A DNA stretch of 28,703 nucleotides from Cerioporus squamosus (Eukaryota; Basidiomycota; Agaricomycetes; Polyporales; Polyporaceae): the NCBI GenBank assembly GCA_022592435.1, contig JABYQS010000343.1, forward strand, positions 1 through 28,703, in the 5' to 3' direction. The first letter of the stretch is position 1, and each line of letters opens with the position of its first letter. Below the pieces are notes generated by a model. The model ran no database searches. It was not told the DNA's origin and saw only the letters and a program-made list of their open reading frames with translations. The position numbers and the translations under genes are program-made. This document shows positions 10,058 through 21,648 of this stretch, piece after piece.

Positions 10058-11387
10058 TCAGTCGGGCGTGAAGAAGGATGTGTGGTACAAGAAGGAAAGA
10101 GACCAGGCGGAGGTTGGCGTGACACGTATCACCAGCTGTCGCGCCTCAGCACTGTGATCGTCAGCAAGCGATGGAAGCGACAGCAATGAATAGTAGTTAC
10201 CGTCAGTAGATGACCACGACGGCGACAACACCCAACCGCGGTCGGTGCGAATGAGAGGCGACGGGCGGCGGTCCTCGGTAAGATATCGACGATAAGAGGT
10301 GACCAGTGCCTTCCGGACGCCGAAAAACGGGCGTTCGTAGTAGTCGTCGGTTACGGACTTTGAGCCGGCGACGAAATCGAACCCTCTGGCGAGGTACTTG
10401 TCGGCAGCCTTGCTGTCTCGAGGGGTCACAGACGGTTTGAGTATAGCCAAACCGTCGAGTGTCGTGAGGGGGAAACCACAGGCCGCCATATCGGGGCGGA
10501 TGAAGTTCGTCACCAAAGACGACCAGAACTGCTTGAGGGCGGCGACAGGATTGGTCGACGGGACAGAGATGATGTCGACGCGGCGACCGGCGAGGGTATA
10601 AAACTGTCTTACTTCGCGGATCCCTGCGTGACCCGACGGCAACACAGAGTCGTCGGATGCCTGCGAGTCAGAGTCGGCTGGAAGGTCGGGGAGTGGGGTA
10701 GGATCGCTGACGGTGTCGGGAGGTTCATCGTCGGAGGACGTCGTCTCTGGCGATTCAGCGGAGGACGAGGGTTTGTGGTGGGGAAACAGCGTGAAGTGTA
10801 GACGAGCGGGATCGGTGACTTCGCGAATGAAGTCTTCGAAGCGAGACTCCGCGACGTAGATGTCGATGTCGTTTGGTTCCCACAGGGCACGGGGAAGGAA
10901 GTAGTGTAGTGCCACCGACCCCGAAACGATTGCGCCGTGCCTGAGGAGCGCGGCGTCGAAGGCGGCGACGTTCACGACGAACGGACGGACGGACTTCTCG
11001 TATCGGAGGCGGTAGTTGCTACCGACTACACGGTACAACGTCTTCGAAGTCGCCTTCCAGCTGGCGAGGAGGACAAAGTCGCTGTGCTCGACGAGCACTG
11101 CGAGTACATCCAACGGCAGCCTGTGCACGGTTAGTCAAGCGCGGTGCGCAAAAAAAACGATAGGGGGCTTACGGAATTGGACCGAGGAGATCGTAAGACG
11201 GGCCGCGGGGCTTGGCCTGACGCGTACTCGAGCGAAGCACACGATTGCTGTGCCACGTTACAGGGCCGGAGATCGCGACTGGCGCGTTCGCGTCATCCGA
11301 ACAGCCAGCCGTCGGGGAAGGCTTGCGCGAAGCCGACGTTGTCGCGCCCTGGTGACAGTCGGGTTCAGTGGGAGTGGGGGATGTCAT
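10058..11387 (-). CDS. F-box-like protein with nucleotidyltransferase-fold domain
   Basis: Two exons, 11387-11173 and 11120-10058, give 425 residues. The 52-nt intron has donor GTAAGC, a pyrimidine run, a CTAAC branch and CAG acceptor. The ATG at 11387 (MTSPTPTEPD) lies about 75 bp after a TATATA box; another in-frame ATG at 11438 is too close to that box. Residues 70-105 (GPIPLPLDVLAVLVEH ... TSKTLYRVV) resemble an F-box, the motif that links substrates to SCF ubiquitin ligases. Residues 134-160 carry GAIVSGSVAL followed by NDIDIYV, the Gly-Ser plus Asp-x-Asp signature of nucleotidyltransferase folds (GS at 139-140, D156 and D158). A third candidate carboxylate is D254 in RRVDII. An acidic Ser/Pro/Asp-rich insert (about 189-235) separates D158 from D254. 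Substrate unknown; protein, RNA or small molecules are all possible. The F-box call is weaker than the NTase call. Confidence 0.75.
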
Positions 11388-11460
11388 GCGCGCGGCGGTT
11401 CTTCGCGCTACGAGCTGCTGTGTAATAACGGAACGCATCGCCGTATATCAGACGCGTTGC

Positions 11461-11468
11461 TATATATC
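11461..11468 (-). promoter_or_regulatory. TATA box of the F-box/NTase gene
   Basis: Read on the minus strand the box is GATATATA, 74-81 bp before the chosen ATG at 11387. The spacing is close to that of the gene at 5297. Confidence 0.45.
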
Positions 11469-13520
11469 GTGCGTGAGGTGGACGATGGATGCATTTGTGG
11501 TATGGGTGCGCGAGGCGACCAATGGTGCCCGGATACTCATCGCCTCGGTCCGACGTCGACCGTTGCGGCTTCGGAAAGATACACGCCCGACTGGCGCATC
11601 TTGGGGTGGCTTCGGGACACATCAAGGTGAAGCCCGACAAGGAGAAGTAGCGCAGAGCGCCGCAAGGGACCACGAACCCAGCGAATGTGCGCAATCTTAC
11701 ACGCACAAGGCCCGGGGTTGTGGTTGACGGTTTCCGGTCGAAGGACCAGTCGTCAGCGTCGGCTCGAGAAGGAACGTCGCAACGGAGTAGGATGGGAACG
11801 CCCGCGCAACTTACCGTATTGGCGGGTTTGGTTGGAGCGGTGACCGGGGGCCGGGGCACTGGGAAGTGGCAGCAAGCAGCTGGCGAATGCGAACTTGATG
11901 TAGGGTGGAAGCCATGCGGGGTTTGGGGGAAGAACTGGGCGGACAGAAGCAAGCCCGCTCGGGTGAAGCGAAAGGCGGCTCCGGGTCGACACGACGCCAA
12001 GCATTGGTGCCAGACGACAGGCAGCAGCGTGCGGTGCTGGAGCTATCGCCTATCGTGCAAGGGTCCAAGAGGCCGCGGTGGCCTGCAGGCAGCTGGACAT
12101 GGGATTGGTTTCCGAGGCTGGGGCGTGTCGGGCGGTGAGAATCGTGACTGTCCTCATGTGCAGAATTCAGGCTTGTGAATCGGGAAGCGAATAAGCGTGA
12201 ATGCGGGTGGGAACAGGGACGAGATTGGCTCGAGATTGGAATTTGGTGTCTCCATACTCACAATGTGATGTTTGTGAAACGACTGTAGGGCTCTGACACG
12301 CGGTTTCTGCATTTGAGACATCGAATTAGCGTGCCCGCGATCAGGGTGAACTGTAGGTTGAGTGGGCCAGTCAATTTGGGGGTGCTAAGCAGAGACCAAT
12401 TGGACACGGGCGTGGACTTGCGGGAGCACACGGTATCGAGCATACGAGTAGCTGCATCTGTGACGAGGGAGGGAGGCGGCTGCGCGGTAGTTCGGGTGCC
12501 TGCAACGAGCGTCGAGGGTGGTTCCGGGCAATGGATTGGCCGGCGTTGGTGCGGGGGTAAGTCGGCGTCGAGGAACTGCCGTGCACCGCATTGATTTGCG
12601 GAGTGGACAAACAGCAGGTGTCTAACTACATGAGGCAGTAGTGTTCCGATGGGCTGGGTTCGTAACAAAGAGGGGACGACGTAGATGGGGTCGACCCTGG
12701 CGTGGCGAGGTGAGTCGTTAGAGATGACGTCGTCCAAATACGACACGCCTAATGGAAGGCATGAGTCTGCGAGAAGTCGTCGGTGTTTGACGACGGGCGG
12801 AAGGTACGGAGTACGGCTGCTGTCGCCGTACAGGTCAGTTGGTTGGAAAACGAAGGCGGGAAGGAACTTACACTAGCACGGAATTTCGGGGTGCGAAGCG
12901 TCTGCAGGGCGTCGAGAGTGTCCTTGTGCATCCGGATAGTTCGAGGCACGACGGGAAGCGCGGCGGTCGCGGAGGAGACAGGATGGGGGAGGGCAGGTGC
13001 AGGCACCAGAGGAGAGTTCCGACGTCGGGCGTCCTCGCGAACTGGGCTTCAGGGTCCTTGCGTTTGGAATCGAAGTATGCGGCGAGGACGTTTCCTTCTC
13101 TGTGGGCGAAGACGGGTGGGGACAGAATTGCCCCGGCGAGTGTGGACCGTTTGGAAGAGGGGATTCCACCGTGACGGGGCGCAGGCGAACAGCGACCGGG
13201 CGACGAATGACGCGGACGAACCGCGTGTGAGGCGCAGATCATCTGGATCGGGACAGGTATCCGGACTGTAGGTCTGAAGCGGGTGGCGCACGCGACGCCA
13301 AGTCCGGGTCAACGGTCGAAGCCGCGTGGTAGAAGGCGCTGGCAGCGGATGTCACCAGTTGGACGGCGAAAACTTCCACGTTGTCGCAGAGAGGAGGGGC
13401 AAATATTTGAGAGCTGGTCTGCAGCGGTCCGAGGATGCGGGAGCGGAGGCAGAAAGACGAGTACGCGATTGCCAGGGAGAGTCGGTGCTGGCGGAGGCGG
13501 TAGAGGTTTGAGCTTTTATG
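11469..13520 (-). other. unassembled minus-strand coding region
   Basis: Several minus-strand segments look like exons but I could not build one model. The clearest splice unit is an intron at 12871-12820 (52 nt, donor GTAAGT, branch ACTGAC, acceptor GACAG). Before it lies a readable frame (HKDTLDALQTLRTPKF), and in another frame upstream REGNVLAAYFDSKRKDPEAQ. A frame at 12746-12258 begins SYLDDVIS and contains IRCLKCRNR, which resembles the VKCLRCR segment of the gene at 7777-9856. A donor GTAAGT near 11812 and a TATA-like ATAAAAG near 13511-13517 are also present. The region may hold one or two genes, possibly related to the Cys-cluster gene, or their remains. The + strand frames here are Arg-rich and look like shadows. 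Confidence 0.3.
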
Positions 13521-16500
13521 TCGTGTACGCCATGTGCCGCGTGGAGAGGGTGAAACAGCCGGACAGGCACCATTCCATTTGTCAAGCAGCAGATATATGT
13601 ACGAAAAGTTGATGTATACGTGTGATAGCAGGAGTCTAGTACGACGGCAGCAACTATCTGTACCTTCCTATGTCTGCGCGACTGATGTTGTTTCACGAGG
13701 ACTAGACCGGGAACGGGTCGAGGGAGTGTACGGGAATAACAAGAGCAAGAAGAGTAAGCTACGACGGCAGGCGAGTATTGTCGGGGGTTGCGAGGAGAAA
13801 AGGACAAGAAGACTGGGAGGAGAATAGGACAGAAGGATACGGGTCTGGTGATAAATATAGTAACGTCGTGGCTGCTGCGAGGTTTCAGTTAGGCGACATA
13901 GCATGCGAAGTGGGGCTGTTACAGCCTGACGGGTTTTGTGTCCAACAGACGGCGTGTGTCAGCGTCTGCAGATGTCGACACGGGCTTGCCAACCCAAAGT
14001 CGCCAATCCAGGGCCTGTCCTACGGCGCGTTCGCAACGGCCAATCTCCCTGGGCTCCAGCCCGGCGAGCTTCGCCCAGGGTCGGTTCGTGCAGGATTGAT
14101 CTAGAAGGAACCTCGACGCCAGGATCAGGCAAGCGATGAACGTTCTGCGAGGACAGCAGAGAGGCGAGGGGAGACGCGGGAGTGGTGGGAGGATACGATC
14201 ACCGTCGGCGATTGGGCTAGTGTTTGGCAGGGACGAGGGGTGTGGTCCTGTATCACTGTCGTGGGCGTGATGAGCATGGAGCACCGGAATGACGGGGTCG
14301 GCGTGACCCGAAGCTCGCAACAGAGTGTCGGCAGAAGGTAGGGGAAGGGGACGGTTCTGTGCAGTGTCGCGGAGGCTCGGGTGTGGCGAAGGATGATCAT
14401 CCGTCTCGAACGGGGTAGGTGAAGCCCTTTCGCGGCGCAGCACAATTACCACTGTAGGGCGGACGGCTTCCAGGTAACACAGTGCGGCTTGCAAAACAAC
14501 GGCGGAGGTTCGGGAACGGCGAACGATGTCCCATACAAAGCTGTGGATTGGGATAATGCCGTCGCCAGCATGCGAAGCCGACGGAGAGTGCGATACGAGC
14601 GGGGAGTACGATGTGGGCGGACGTGGAGAAGACGTGAGCGAGGTCGCCGCGACGGCGGGAAGGAGTTGCTGTGGGATGGGTTTGGTAGTCGGTGTAACTT
14701 GCGCGTGGGACGTGGACGAGCTGCGTTGAGTGTCGACATGTTCTCGCATCGTTACGGCGGGCCGTGGTTGACCACAGAGCGAGCCGGGTTCGCAGGTTGT
14801 GAAGACGGCGGGGATGTCGTCTGGATGCCATGTGTCGCGTAGCGTGCGCACTGCGTGAGCTAGATTCGTCGAATGTCGTTAGATTAAGACATGACGTCTC
14901 ACGTATGGGGACAAGCGAATCGAAGTCGACACGCCGAGCTCGAAATACATGAAGCTGGTGGACAGAAGCCCCGCGAAACAGGCGTAATGTGATGACGCCT
15001 GCAAGACCTTGCGAGGGGACGATAGAAGAGGAGACACTATCATACAAGACCAGAACAGCAACGACACTGACCGACAAGTTGCATGAGACGCCTCCGAAGG
15101 CGCGCCTCCGCCCCATTGCTCGCGTCGACGATGGAAGGCGCCGGTGGGACATGCAGCCGACGTGCATGGGGCGAGGGAGGACGTCGTCGGATTTTGGGAG
15201 TGAGAACGAAGCCGGACGTGGCCGAGGCGGGCGAACAAGCTGGAGGCGGTTGTTGTATGGCGGGCTCGCGGGCTGCGGGAAGGTATAGCTGTGAGCGGCC
15301 ACGGCCGGGGGACAATTCACGACGAGGCGTGGAGTGTGGACGGCTGACGGGAACAAACACCATGAAGAATTGGGTGTGGGACAGGAGCGGCCACGAGATG
15401 GAGACGGGCGGAGGAACGAGGGTAAGCTGAAGTATGACGAGGGACGGGCGCAGATCGGATCCGGGCGGGTTGACAATAACAACAAACACGGCGCAGACTA
15501 AGGAGTCAACGGATTGCGGAGGAATGGGAGGAAGATATCGAAATGAAGGAGACGGAAGCAACCGCGATGATTGTTTCCGGTATCGAAGCGGTCAGGCGTG
15601 GCAAACATCGGCGCAGGCCGGTCGGCGTGCGCTCGCGTCGTGGAAGTACGACGAAGAGGTTGCGCCGGAGGACGAACGCGGACGACTACGATTGCGGTGT
15701 CGACCACGCAAGGCCTTGGGTATGCGGTCGAGTGGGGACAACGAAGGAGACTATCGGAGGGGCGGCGGGCGACAGGTGCGAGAATCTGTGTACGGGGAGA
15801 AGGTGCGAGCAGTACGGAAAGTTGTCGAAGACGAGTCGGCAACATGGTAGGGTTGTGATTCACGGCGCAAGACAAGCAAGCGCGTCGACGGAAAGCGAGC
15901 GCCGGTATGTATCTGTGGTTTATGAAACGCCGGTCAGCAACCACCACTCAAACGGTGCGACGTAGTGGGGGAGGGCGGGAATACCTACAATCGGCAATGT
16001 GAGTCTGTATTGGCTCGCGCGACGACATCGCGACGTAAGGTGCGAACAAACGCAGCCGTAGGAAGACGACGGGGGTTTGGAGGGTTACCAGTCGTTGGAA
16101 ATGAACGCCGGGTAGTAGTCGGCGAGATTGACCATCGGAAGATCTACTAAGCGTCGATCCTGTCGGCCGGATGTGGATGGGAAGCACAGGAGCGAGTTGT
16201 TCGCCTACGCGCAGTGTCTTGACGCAAGTTTCGCGCGAGGACTAGCGATGCAGTGCGCGAAAAGTACTAGGAGACCGAGGGCGCAACCTTTCGCCTGTGC
16301 GGCGGATACGGCAGGATGTCTGGTTCAGACAAGAGGCGTCCGTCCGAGCGTCTGTGGGGATCTGGTTTGAAGCGCCGATGCAGACGACGATCGATGAACG
16401 TGGGGATTCGAGAGACTCGAGAGATATCGCATGCGAGGGCAGGGTTCGCGGATTGGTGAAAACCGTCGGCGTGACTGCAGCAAGTCGGGGCAGCGGCATT

Positions 16501-16600
16501 GAAGTCTGCAACTCGAACGTGATTGCCAAATGGAGCTTTTCACCAGAACGGCATCCGGGTATTACTGGGGCCGGTGCGGATGCCGGTGGAAGGCGCCGAC
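13521..16600 (-). other. unassembled region, possible minus-strand exons
   Basis: Long minus-strand frames (for example 15485-14397 and 14851-13919) are rich in Arg, Ser, Pro and His and lack recognisable domains. One convincing splice unit is 15984-15913 (72 nt, donor GTATTC, CTGAC branch, acceptor CCACAG). A candidate start is the ATG near 16133 (MVNLADYYPAFISNDW), followed directly by a GTAACC donor. These suggest a spliced gene reading leftward, but no continuous frame could be followed to a stop. No tRNA, rRNA or terminal repeats were seen. Confidence 0.22.
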
Positions 16601-18406
16601 GGCGGGGATGTCGGAGTCCGTACAGTCTTGCGACATACGTGGACTCCCAGCTCCTCGCGCTGAACGACGACGACCGTGTCGACCGTCGTACGCATACTGC
16701 CTACTCTCGTCATGTGTCTGTCGACTAGCCCATACTCGCGACAACCCAATGCGGTGTTCTCGGGGCGGAATATGCTGTTCGTTACAGATTGGCTCTTCTG
16801 CATCTGGCAAGTCGGTTTATTTGCTGTTGGGACTAGAGGGATTAACCACGCCGGGCGCCAGCTCGCCGCATAGTAGGTTCAAAGTCGAATCAAGCTTCGA
16901 AGGGAGACCTGCGACACACACACCTCGGAGGTGCCGCCGTAATTGCGATATCCTTGCGTCTGCCACGGTGCGCTGCCAGTGTTTGTTTACGAGCCCCCCT
17001 TTTCTTGCTGTCAGTGCATTGCGGCTGTGGCATAGGACGGACGTCCGCCATTGAAAGCGGGTGTGAGATGTTCAACGTCCATCTTACTGTATGCCCGGCG
17101 TCATAAGCAAGTGAGAGCTAGATTTGCCGGCGCATCGCGGCCGATTGCACACATTTGATTGTGCATGGTTTGAATTTGCAAGTCACTGGCTGCTTTAGGA
17201 CCTGTGTGGGGGCGCGCGTATCTCTGGCTCGAAGCTGACCGCTGCTTTTCAGTTGAAACGAAAGCTTGTTCGCGTGATTCATCGCCACAGATTTAGCGAT
17301 GTGGGGGGTCATGAAGGGACTATGCCGGTGATTCCGTCAAGTGGTATGGCAAATGCGATACGAGTTGTCGGAACTCATACGGGTTGTAGCTCAAGGCTAA
17401 AATGGTGTAGGTATGGCAACTGTAGCTGGTTCTTGGCGAACAGATGACTGATATAGATTTCAGGCAACCTAATGTCAGGCCTGTCAATGGTCTCGCACTT
17501 AGGATGGCCTTCGGTGTCACCTATGGATACACGTGCAGGCCTTAGAATGGCCCAGCAAAAAAAGTGTGTGCAGATTAAGTGGGTAGGCTCGGCTGTTGTT
17601 CGCGTCCGCATTTCGAAGCTGATGGGCACTAGCGTTATCGTGCAGGAACAGACAAGAATACCACACACGTGTTGTTAGATTGTGTGGATAAGACGTTCAT
17701 TGGCCAGGCTGCAATTCTATCTCGGAGGAAGTAAGAAGTCAAAGCGGAACATGTATCTGAAGAAGTGGATGAACATTAACTCTGACTGTAAATCATGTAG
17801 AGGTGAAGGTATGTCCGAAACAGGGTTGCGACGGGGCACACGATGTACTGACAAATCCAGGATGGAACTCAAGGCTGCAAACTCCGAGCCAGGGCTGTAC
17901 TCGTGTCGCAGGCACATATCATTATAGTGGCGCGAATGCGGGAAGGGGGGTGCATGCATTCCCTGCAAAGAATGCAAGCGAGTAGAAGGTGGGTCAGTTT
18001 GGGTGTTGTTCGGGAAGTGTTCTGAGATGGCGCAAGGTTTTCTCAGTGGAAACAGAAGACTTCTGGCGGTAGCTTGTGGCAGCAAAGTTATCCCGTAGAG
18101 CGAAAAAGTGCGTAGGAAAAATTCTCTCGCATTCGTTAATAAGACACAATATGATCATCGGTCTAAGATGGCACCACAAACGACGGGATTTGTGGGGCTG
18201 GTGAGGTGATGCTGCCTTAAATGCGCAGTGTCAGAAACCACCATGCTCTGAATTGAGGGCGTCACATGCAGCCAATATCGTCAATGTAATGTACATTGTT
18301 GTCAAATCAGATTCTCGACCATATTCACGATGTATCTCTTTCGCTCGTCAACAGCAGCGGCCGCAGATGTCTGACGTGGAAGTCACAGAGCCTGCAAAGG
18401 CAAACA
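16601..18406. other. AT-richer, gene-poor stretch
   Basis: Base composition shifts here toward more A and T than the flanks, and the open frames become short (mostly under 100 codons, the longest 122). No domain, splice-linked frame, terminal repeat or RNA gene was recognised. The stretch could be ordinary intergenic DNA or a decayed insertion. Downstream of 18407 the MYND gene ends, so its 3' untranslated part falls at the right edge. Confidence 0.4.
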
Positions 18407-19295
18407 CTACTGTACGTAGGTGAAGAAGGCGCGGACGTGCTCGAGGTCGCCGACCTCGATACTGCCGAAGTCAGTGACCGGATCGTCAAGAACCTTAAGG
18501 ATGACAATAGGCCCGTACCAGGGCCTCGGCGAGCCCAACGACTTGTCTGCCAAGGCAGCGATGGGTGCATTGAGCAAGCGGCCTTTGAGGTACTCGTCAA
18601 CGGAGAAGTAGATGGCGATGGGCGATGGAAGCGGCTCAAGGTCGCGACCGAAGGAGACTATGGTTCGGGCGGCGGGGTCGTCGAGGTACTGACACAACAG
18701 AGCAACCCAGCCGTAGCCGAACTCGTGGTCGCCGACGTCGCGGGGAATGATGGGGACGTCGACGAAGGTCATTTCATCTATGTATTGGGTGAGCGCTGAT
18801 ATGGCTGCAAGGCGGTACGTTGGCCTACTTTTGTGTGGATCAGCGTATAGTCCACGCACGATACGACGTGCGTCCGCGACGGTGAGCCAGTCGAACTGAG
18901 GGGGAGGGTCGGCCAACGGCGACTCCTCGTACATCAACCGACGGTAACGGACCCGCTGGTAGTCAGAATCGCCGTTGACGGTGAGCAAGTACTCCATGGC
19001 GCGATGAGTATTGATGATAGCAGCACCATCGCACTGCGTCGAGTGGCAGTCCCAGTTCTGGGAGGATGCACGTCAACCGAGAGGCCCGCCTAGAATAGTC
19101 AAGTACACGTACATCGAGGATATGGCGCGGTCCACAGTAGTACGCGGGAGTCGAGCAGGCCGAACAAATGTAGTTTGTCGCACTGCCGCATATCTGGCAC
19201 GCGCCGGGGCTGGCTGTGTTGCGGAGAGCCGTCATAGGATGGGGACGGGACAAGCGAGGGGATTCGTCGATATGATGTCCACTGACAGACTGCAT
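18407..19295 (-). CDS. MYND-type zinc-finger protein
   Basis: Exons 19295-19113 and 19057-18407 join in phase 0 to 278 codons (277 residues). The 55-nt intron (donor GTACGT, acceptor CCCAG) cuts through the finger; only splicing restores the motif. Residues 33-71 hold C-x2-C, C-x2-C, YYC, H, then DNWDCH and C: spacing C33, C36, C44, C47, C54, H58, H66 and a final C70, the MYND pattern. MYND fingers bind proline-rich peptides in partner proteins. The rest (about 72-277) has no domain I know; it is acidic and aromatic, ending DLEHVRAFFTYVQ. The start at 19295 is chosen because a TATA-like box lies about 62 bp upstream; an in-frame ATG at 19235 is the alternative. No SET domain is visible, so this is not a typical SMYD methyltransferase. 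Confidence 0.75.
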
Positions 19296-19356
19296 GGTGT
19301 TGGGCAATAGAGGGGTTAGAGTTGACCTGTCGGTAGACGACGCCAGTCTCCCTGTT

Positions 19357-19364
19357 CTTATATG
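19357..19364 (-). promoter_or_regulatory. TATA-like box of the MYND gene
   Basis: Minus-strand CATATAAG lies 62-69 bp before the ATG at 19295, matching the layout of other genes in the window. Confidence 0.4.
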
Positions 19365-20802
19365 CGATGGGACATCGCCCGCACGTGCCAGCAAACTCCT
19401 GGTAGTAGCTTGTCACACGAATATGCACTGAACGGTTGTCACAACGGGCGAACACCACTTTGCCGGTACTGGGGTTGCACGGCAAGTCTTATGGTCCACC
19501 TTCAAGTGTGAGAGACATACGTTGTCTCTCGGCGATTGTGGAACATCATACAGGGGACGGAGGAAGGGTGGATCGTAAGAGGTTGTCAGCGAGCGAACTT
19601 GTAGCGGAGTCAGCACACAGGAAGTGTAGGATGCAGGAGGAAGTGGTACCGACCGAGTCGGGAGAACACGGGCTCGGCGCCTGCAGGGCGAACGAACAGA
19701 ATGCATTGTCCTGACCATCCAGGTCGTGGTAGGTCGTCGACGGTCGGCGGAAACGGATGAGCGCATCTGGTTCTCCGCGCCCGCCTTCGTTCGACAAAGC
19801 TTGTCAGAGGAGCGATATTCGCGTCAGTGGTAACACCTAAAGCTGGTCGAGTTGGAGGGACCGCAACGCGCACATTCAGACTCCGAAGGCAATGGTAACT
19901 AGAAAACACTTAGCCGACGCGGTCGTCTACGGACGTGAATCGCCTCGGCAGCGCCGGCAGAACCTAACAAAGCTCGACATTTTGACAGTGAGAGATTGTT
20001 CGCAATCGTCTGCCGCTCGCTTGTCGCGCGCGGGTCTTGCGCGGGGACGTCGGTGCTACGAGCGATGTGGCGACGACCCGATGGGGAACCAGCTGACCGG
20101 ATAAGCAAGCAGTGGTTTCTTTGAACTAGCAGTCTGACAGCGACATGCGTAGGACGGTGCGAAAGCGAGACGTCTGTCGCATGGTCCGGCGGACGCTGGT
20201 AGTGTAGGAAGGAACCGTGGCCAAACGCCGGAAGAGTCGACGCGCTCTGTCGGTCGGCAAAAGGCTCCCGCAGGGGCGGCGCAGGGGCGGCGAGCGAAGC
20301 GTTGCATGACACGCAGTCGACGATTGCGGTTACAGGCGAAGTCGGAGCTCGATATGACTGTGTGCGCGTGAGATGGGTTACAGCTGCCTGATCATCCTGC
20401 TGCAATACACGTTGACAGCGGCCGATGGCATGGGAGGGCGTCTGCGATACTCAGAAAGGGAACGACGTGCGCTGGCGGGAGACGCGAGCCGACGACGGCG
20501 GACGTACAGCGCGCCTCCTGCGGCATAACCCGGACTGGGGTCGTTCGATGTCTTCCACTCCTGACTTAGCGGCTGGCAGCCCGGGTGATCCGCGACGACG
20601 ATCTGCAGGTTCGTCGGCGCTGTTGTCTTTGTTCGACCGCGAGGCTGATGCTTACCTGTCATGGCGTGCGCCCACAACTGCGGTGAATTAGAGAAAAGCG
20701 TCTGTCGCGACGCCGGTTACCGCCAGAGGAATCGCAGCCGTTTATGGACAAGACGTCATCCTAACCTACAACAAAGTAGAATCCCCGCTTCAAACGTGCT
20801 CA
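19365..20802 (-). other. no gene resolved; possible short minus-strand exons
   Basis: Minus-strand frames such as GQDNAFCSFALQAPSP (about 19.7 kb) and ADHPGCQPLSQEWKTS (about 20.6 kb) read like protein, and the ATG near 20662 is followed at once by a GTAAGC donor. I could not link them by splice sites into a model, and no domain is recognised. Confidence 0.22.
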
Positions 20803-21603
20803 TCAGGGTCTCGCGGCTCTCTCGGCGGCAACTCTCCGAAAGGCACGGTCGACTTCTGTCATCAGTACTGCCTCCATTTGTACCGCGAAGAGCAACCAGA
20901 CGGTGGTGGCGAACGTAGTGTCGCCTGGGACGTGGTTCATGAAGTCGACGTTGACTTCGGGCCGGAAGCCACGGGAGGTCTGCTCGATGCTGATCTGAAC
21001 ACGAAAGAACAGCTGCGTGTTCGTGTCAGCATAGGCATGGTGGGTGGTACTATCACGTACACGCTCTCCTTCGACGACGAGCACCAGATATTGTTCCACG
21101 CGCGTGACTTGGGCGGGCGGCGGCCCCGGCGGGAAGGCGTCTGCAATGGGCTCTGGTATGAGAGACGGCGGAGAGTCGTCGTCAGAGTCGGAAGAACTCC
21201 AGTGCGACAATCGGCTCTGACGTCCTGTGCTGTTCAAGGCTTTCAGCGAGTTTTAGCATGGGCACATCACACGTTACTTACGCCGATCCGGTGCCGGTGT
21301 TGACTCCAGTGTGCACTCTCGTAATTCCCTGCGCGCGATGTATGGTGAAAGAGCGGGGGGACATCGTCGGAGTCCGTCCGGTAATGGGTAGGGCAGGCTC
21401 GAGAGGGGGCGGAGGGTCCTCATCAGAGTCGGAGCTATGATTGTCGGCGGCGCCGAGCGCCTGCTGCCGGCTGTAGACGTGGTTAGACGGAGGGCGGAGA
21501 TGGGGTATGTCCTCACTAACGCGGCCCCGCCCCGAATGCGGAGTTCGGGGCGTCCGTCTTGTTCATCAACGGCACGATAGGTGTGATACAACTGAGGACA
21601 CAT
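20803..21603 (-). CDS. small protein with duplicated acidic exon, unknown function
   Basis: Three exons (21603-21521, 21470-21282, 21229-20803) give 233 codons (232 residues). Introns are 50 nt (donor GTTAGT, perfect CTAAC branch, CTACAG) and 52 nt (donor GTAAGT, acceptor GAACAG), both in phase 2. Exons 2 and 3 begin with similar sequence: an RQ start, then SSDSDED-PPPPLEPALPI in exon 2 and SSDSDDD-SPPSLIPEPI in exon 3, suggesting that one exon arose by duplication. The C-terminal 100 residues (QYLVLVVEGERV ... WLLFAVQMEAVLM) look globular. No family recognised. The ATG at 21603 follows an AATATAAC box by about 40 bp. Upstream exons are possible but not seen. The gene is codirectional with the ribonucleotide reductase gene, whose stop lies about 790 bp upstream of this ATG. 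Confidence 0.65.
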
Positions 21604-21640
21604 GAGAGAGTCAGCGCGACAGCGACGGCGACAGACCCAG

Positions 21641-21648
21641 GTTATATT
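21641..21648 (-). promoter_or_regulatory. TATA-like box of the duplicated-exon gene
   Basis: Minus-strand AATATAAC lies 38-45 bp before the ATG at 21603. Confidence 0.35.

Noticed and set aside
13000..17000. Many + strand frames rich in Arg, Gly and Glu
   Set aside because: They lack domains and splice support and mirror Pro/Ser/Arg-rich minus-strand frames; they are most likely composition shadows.
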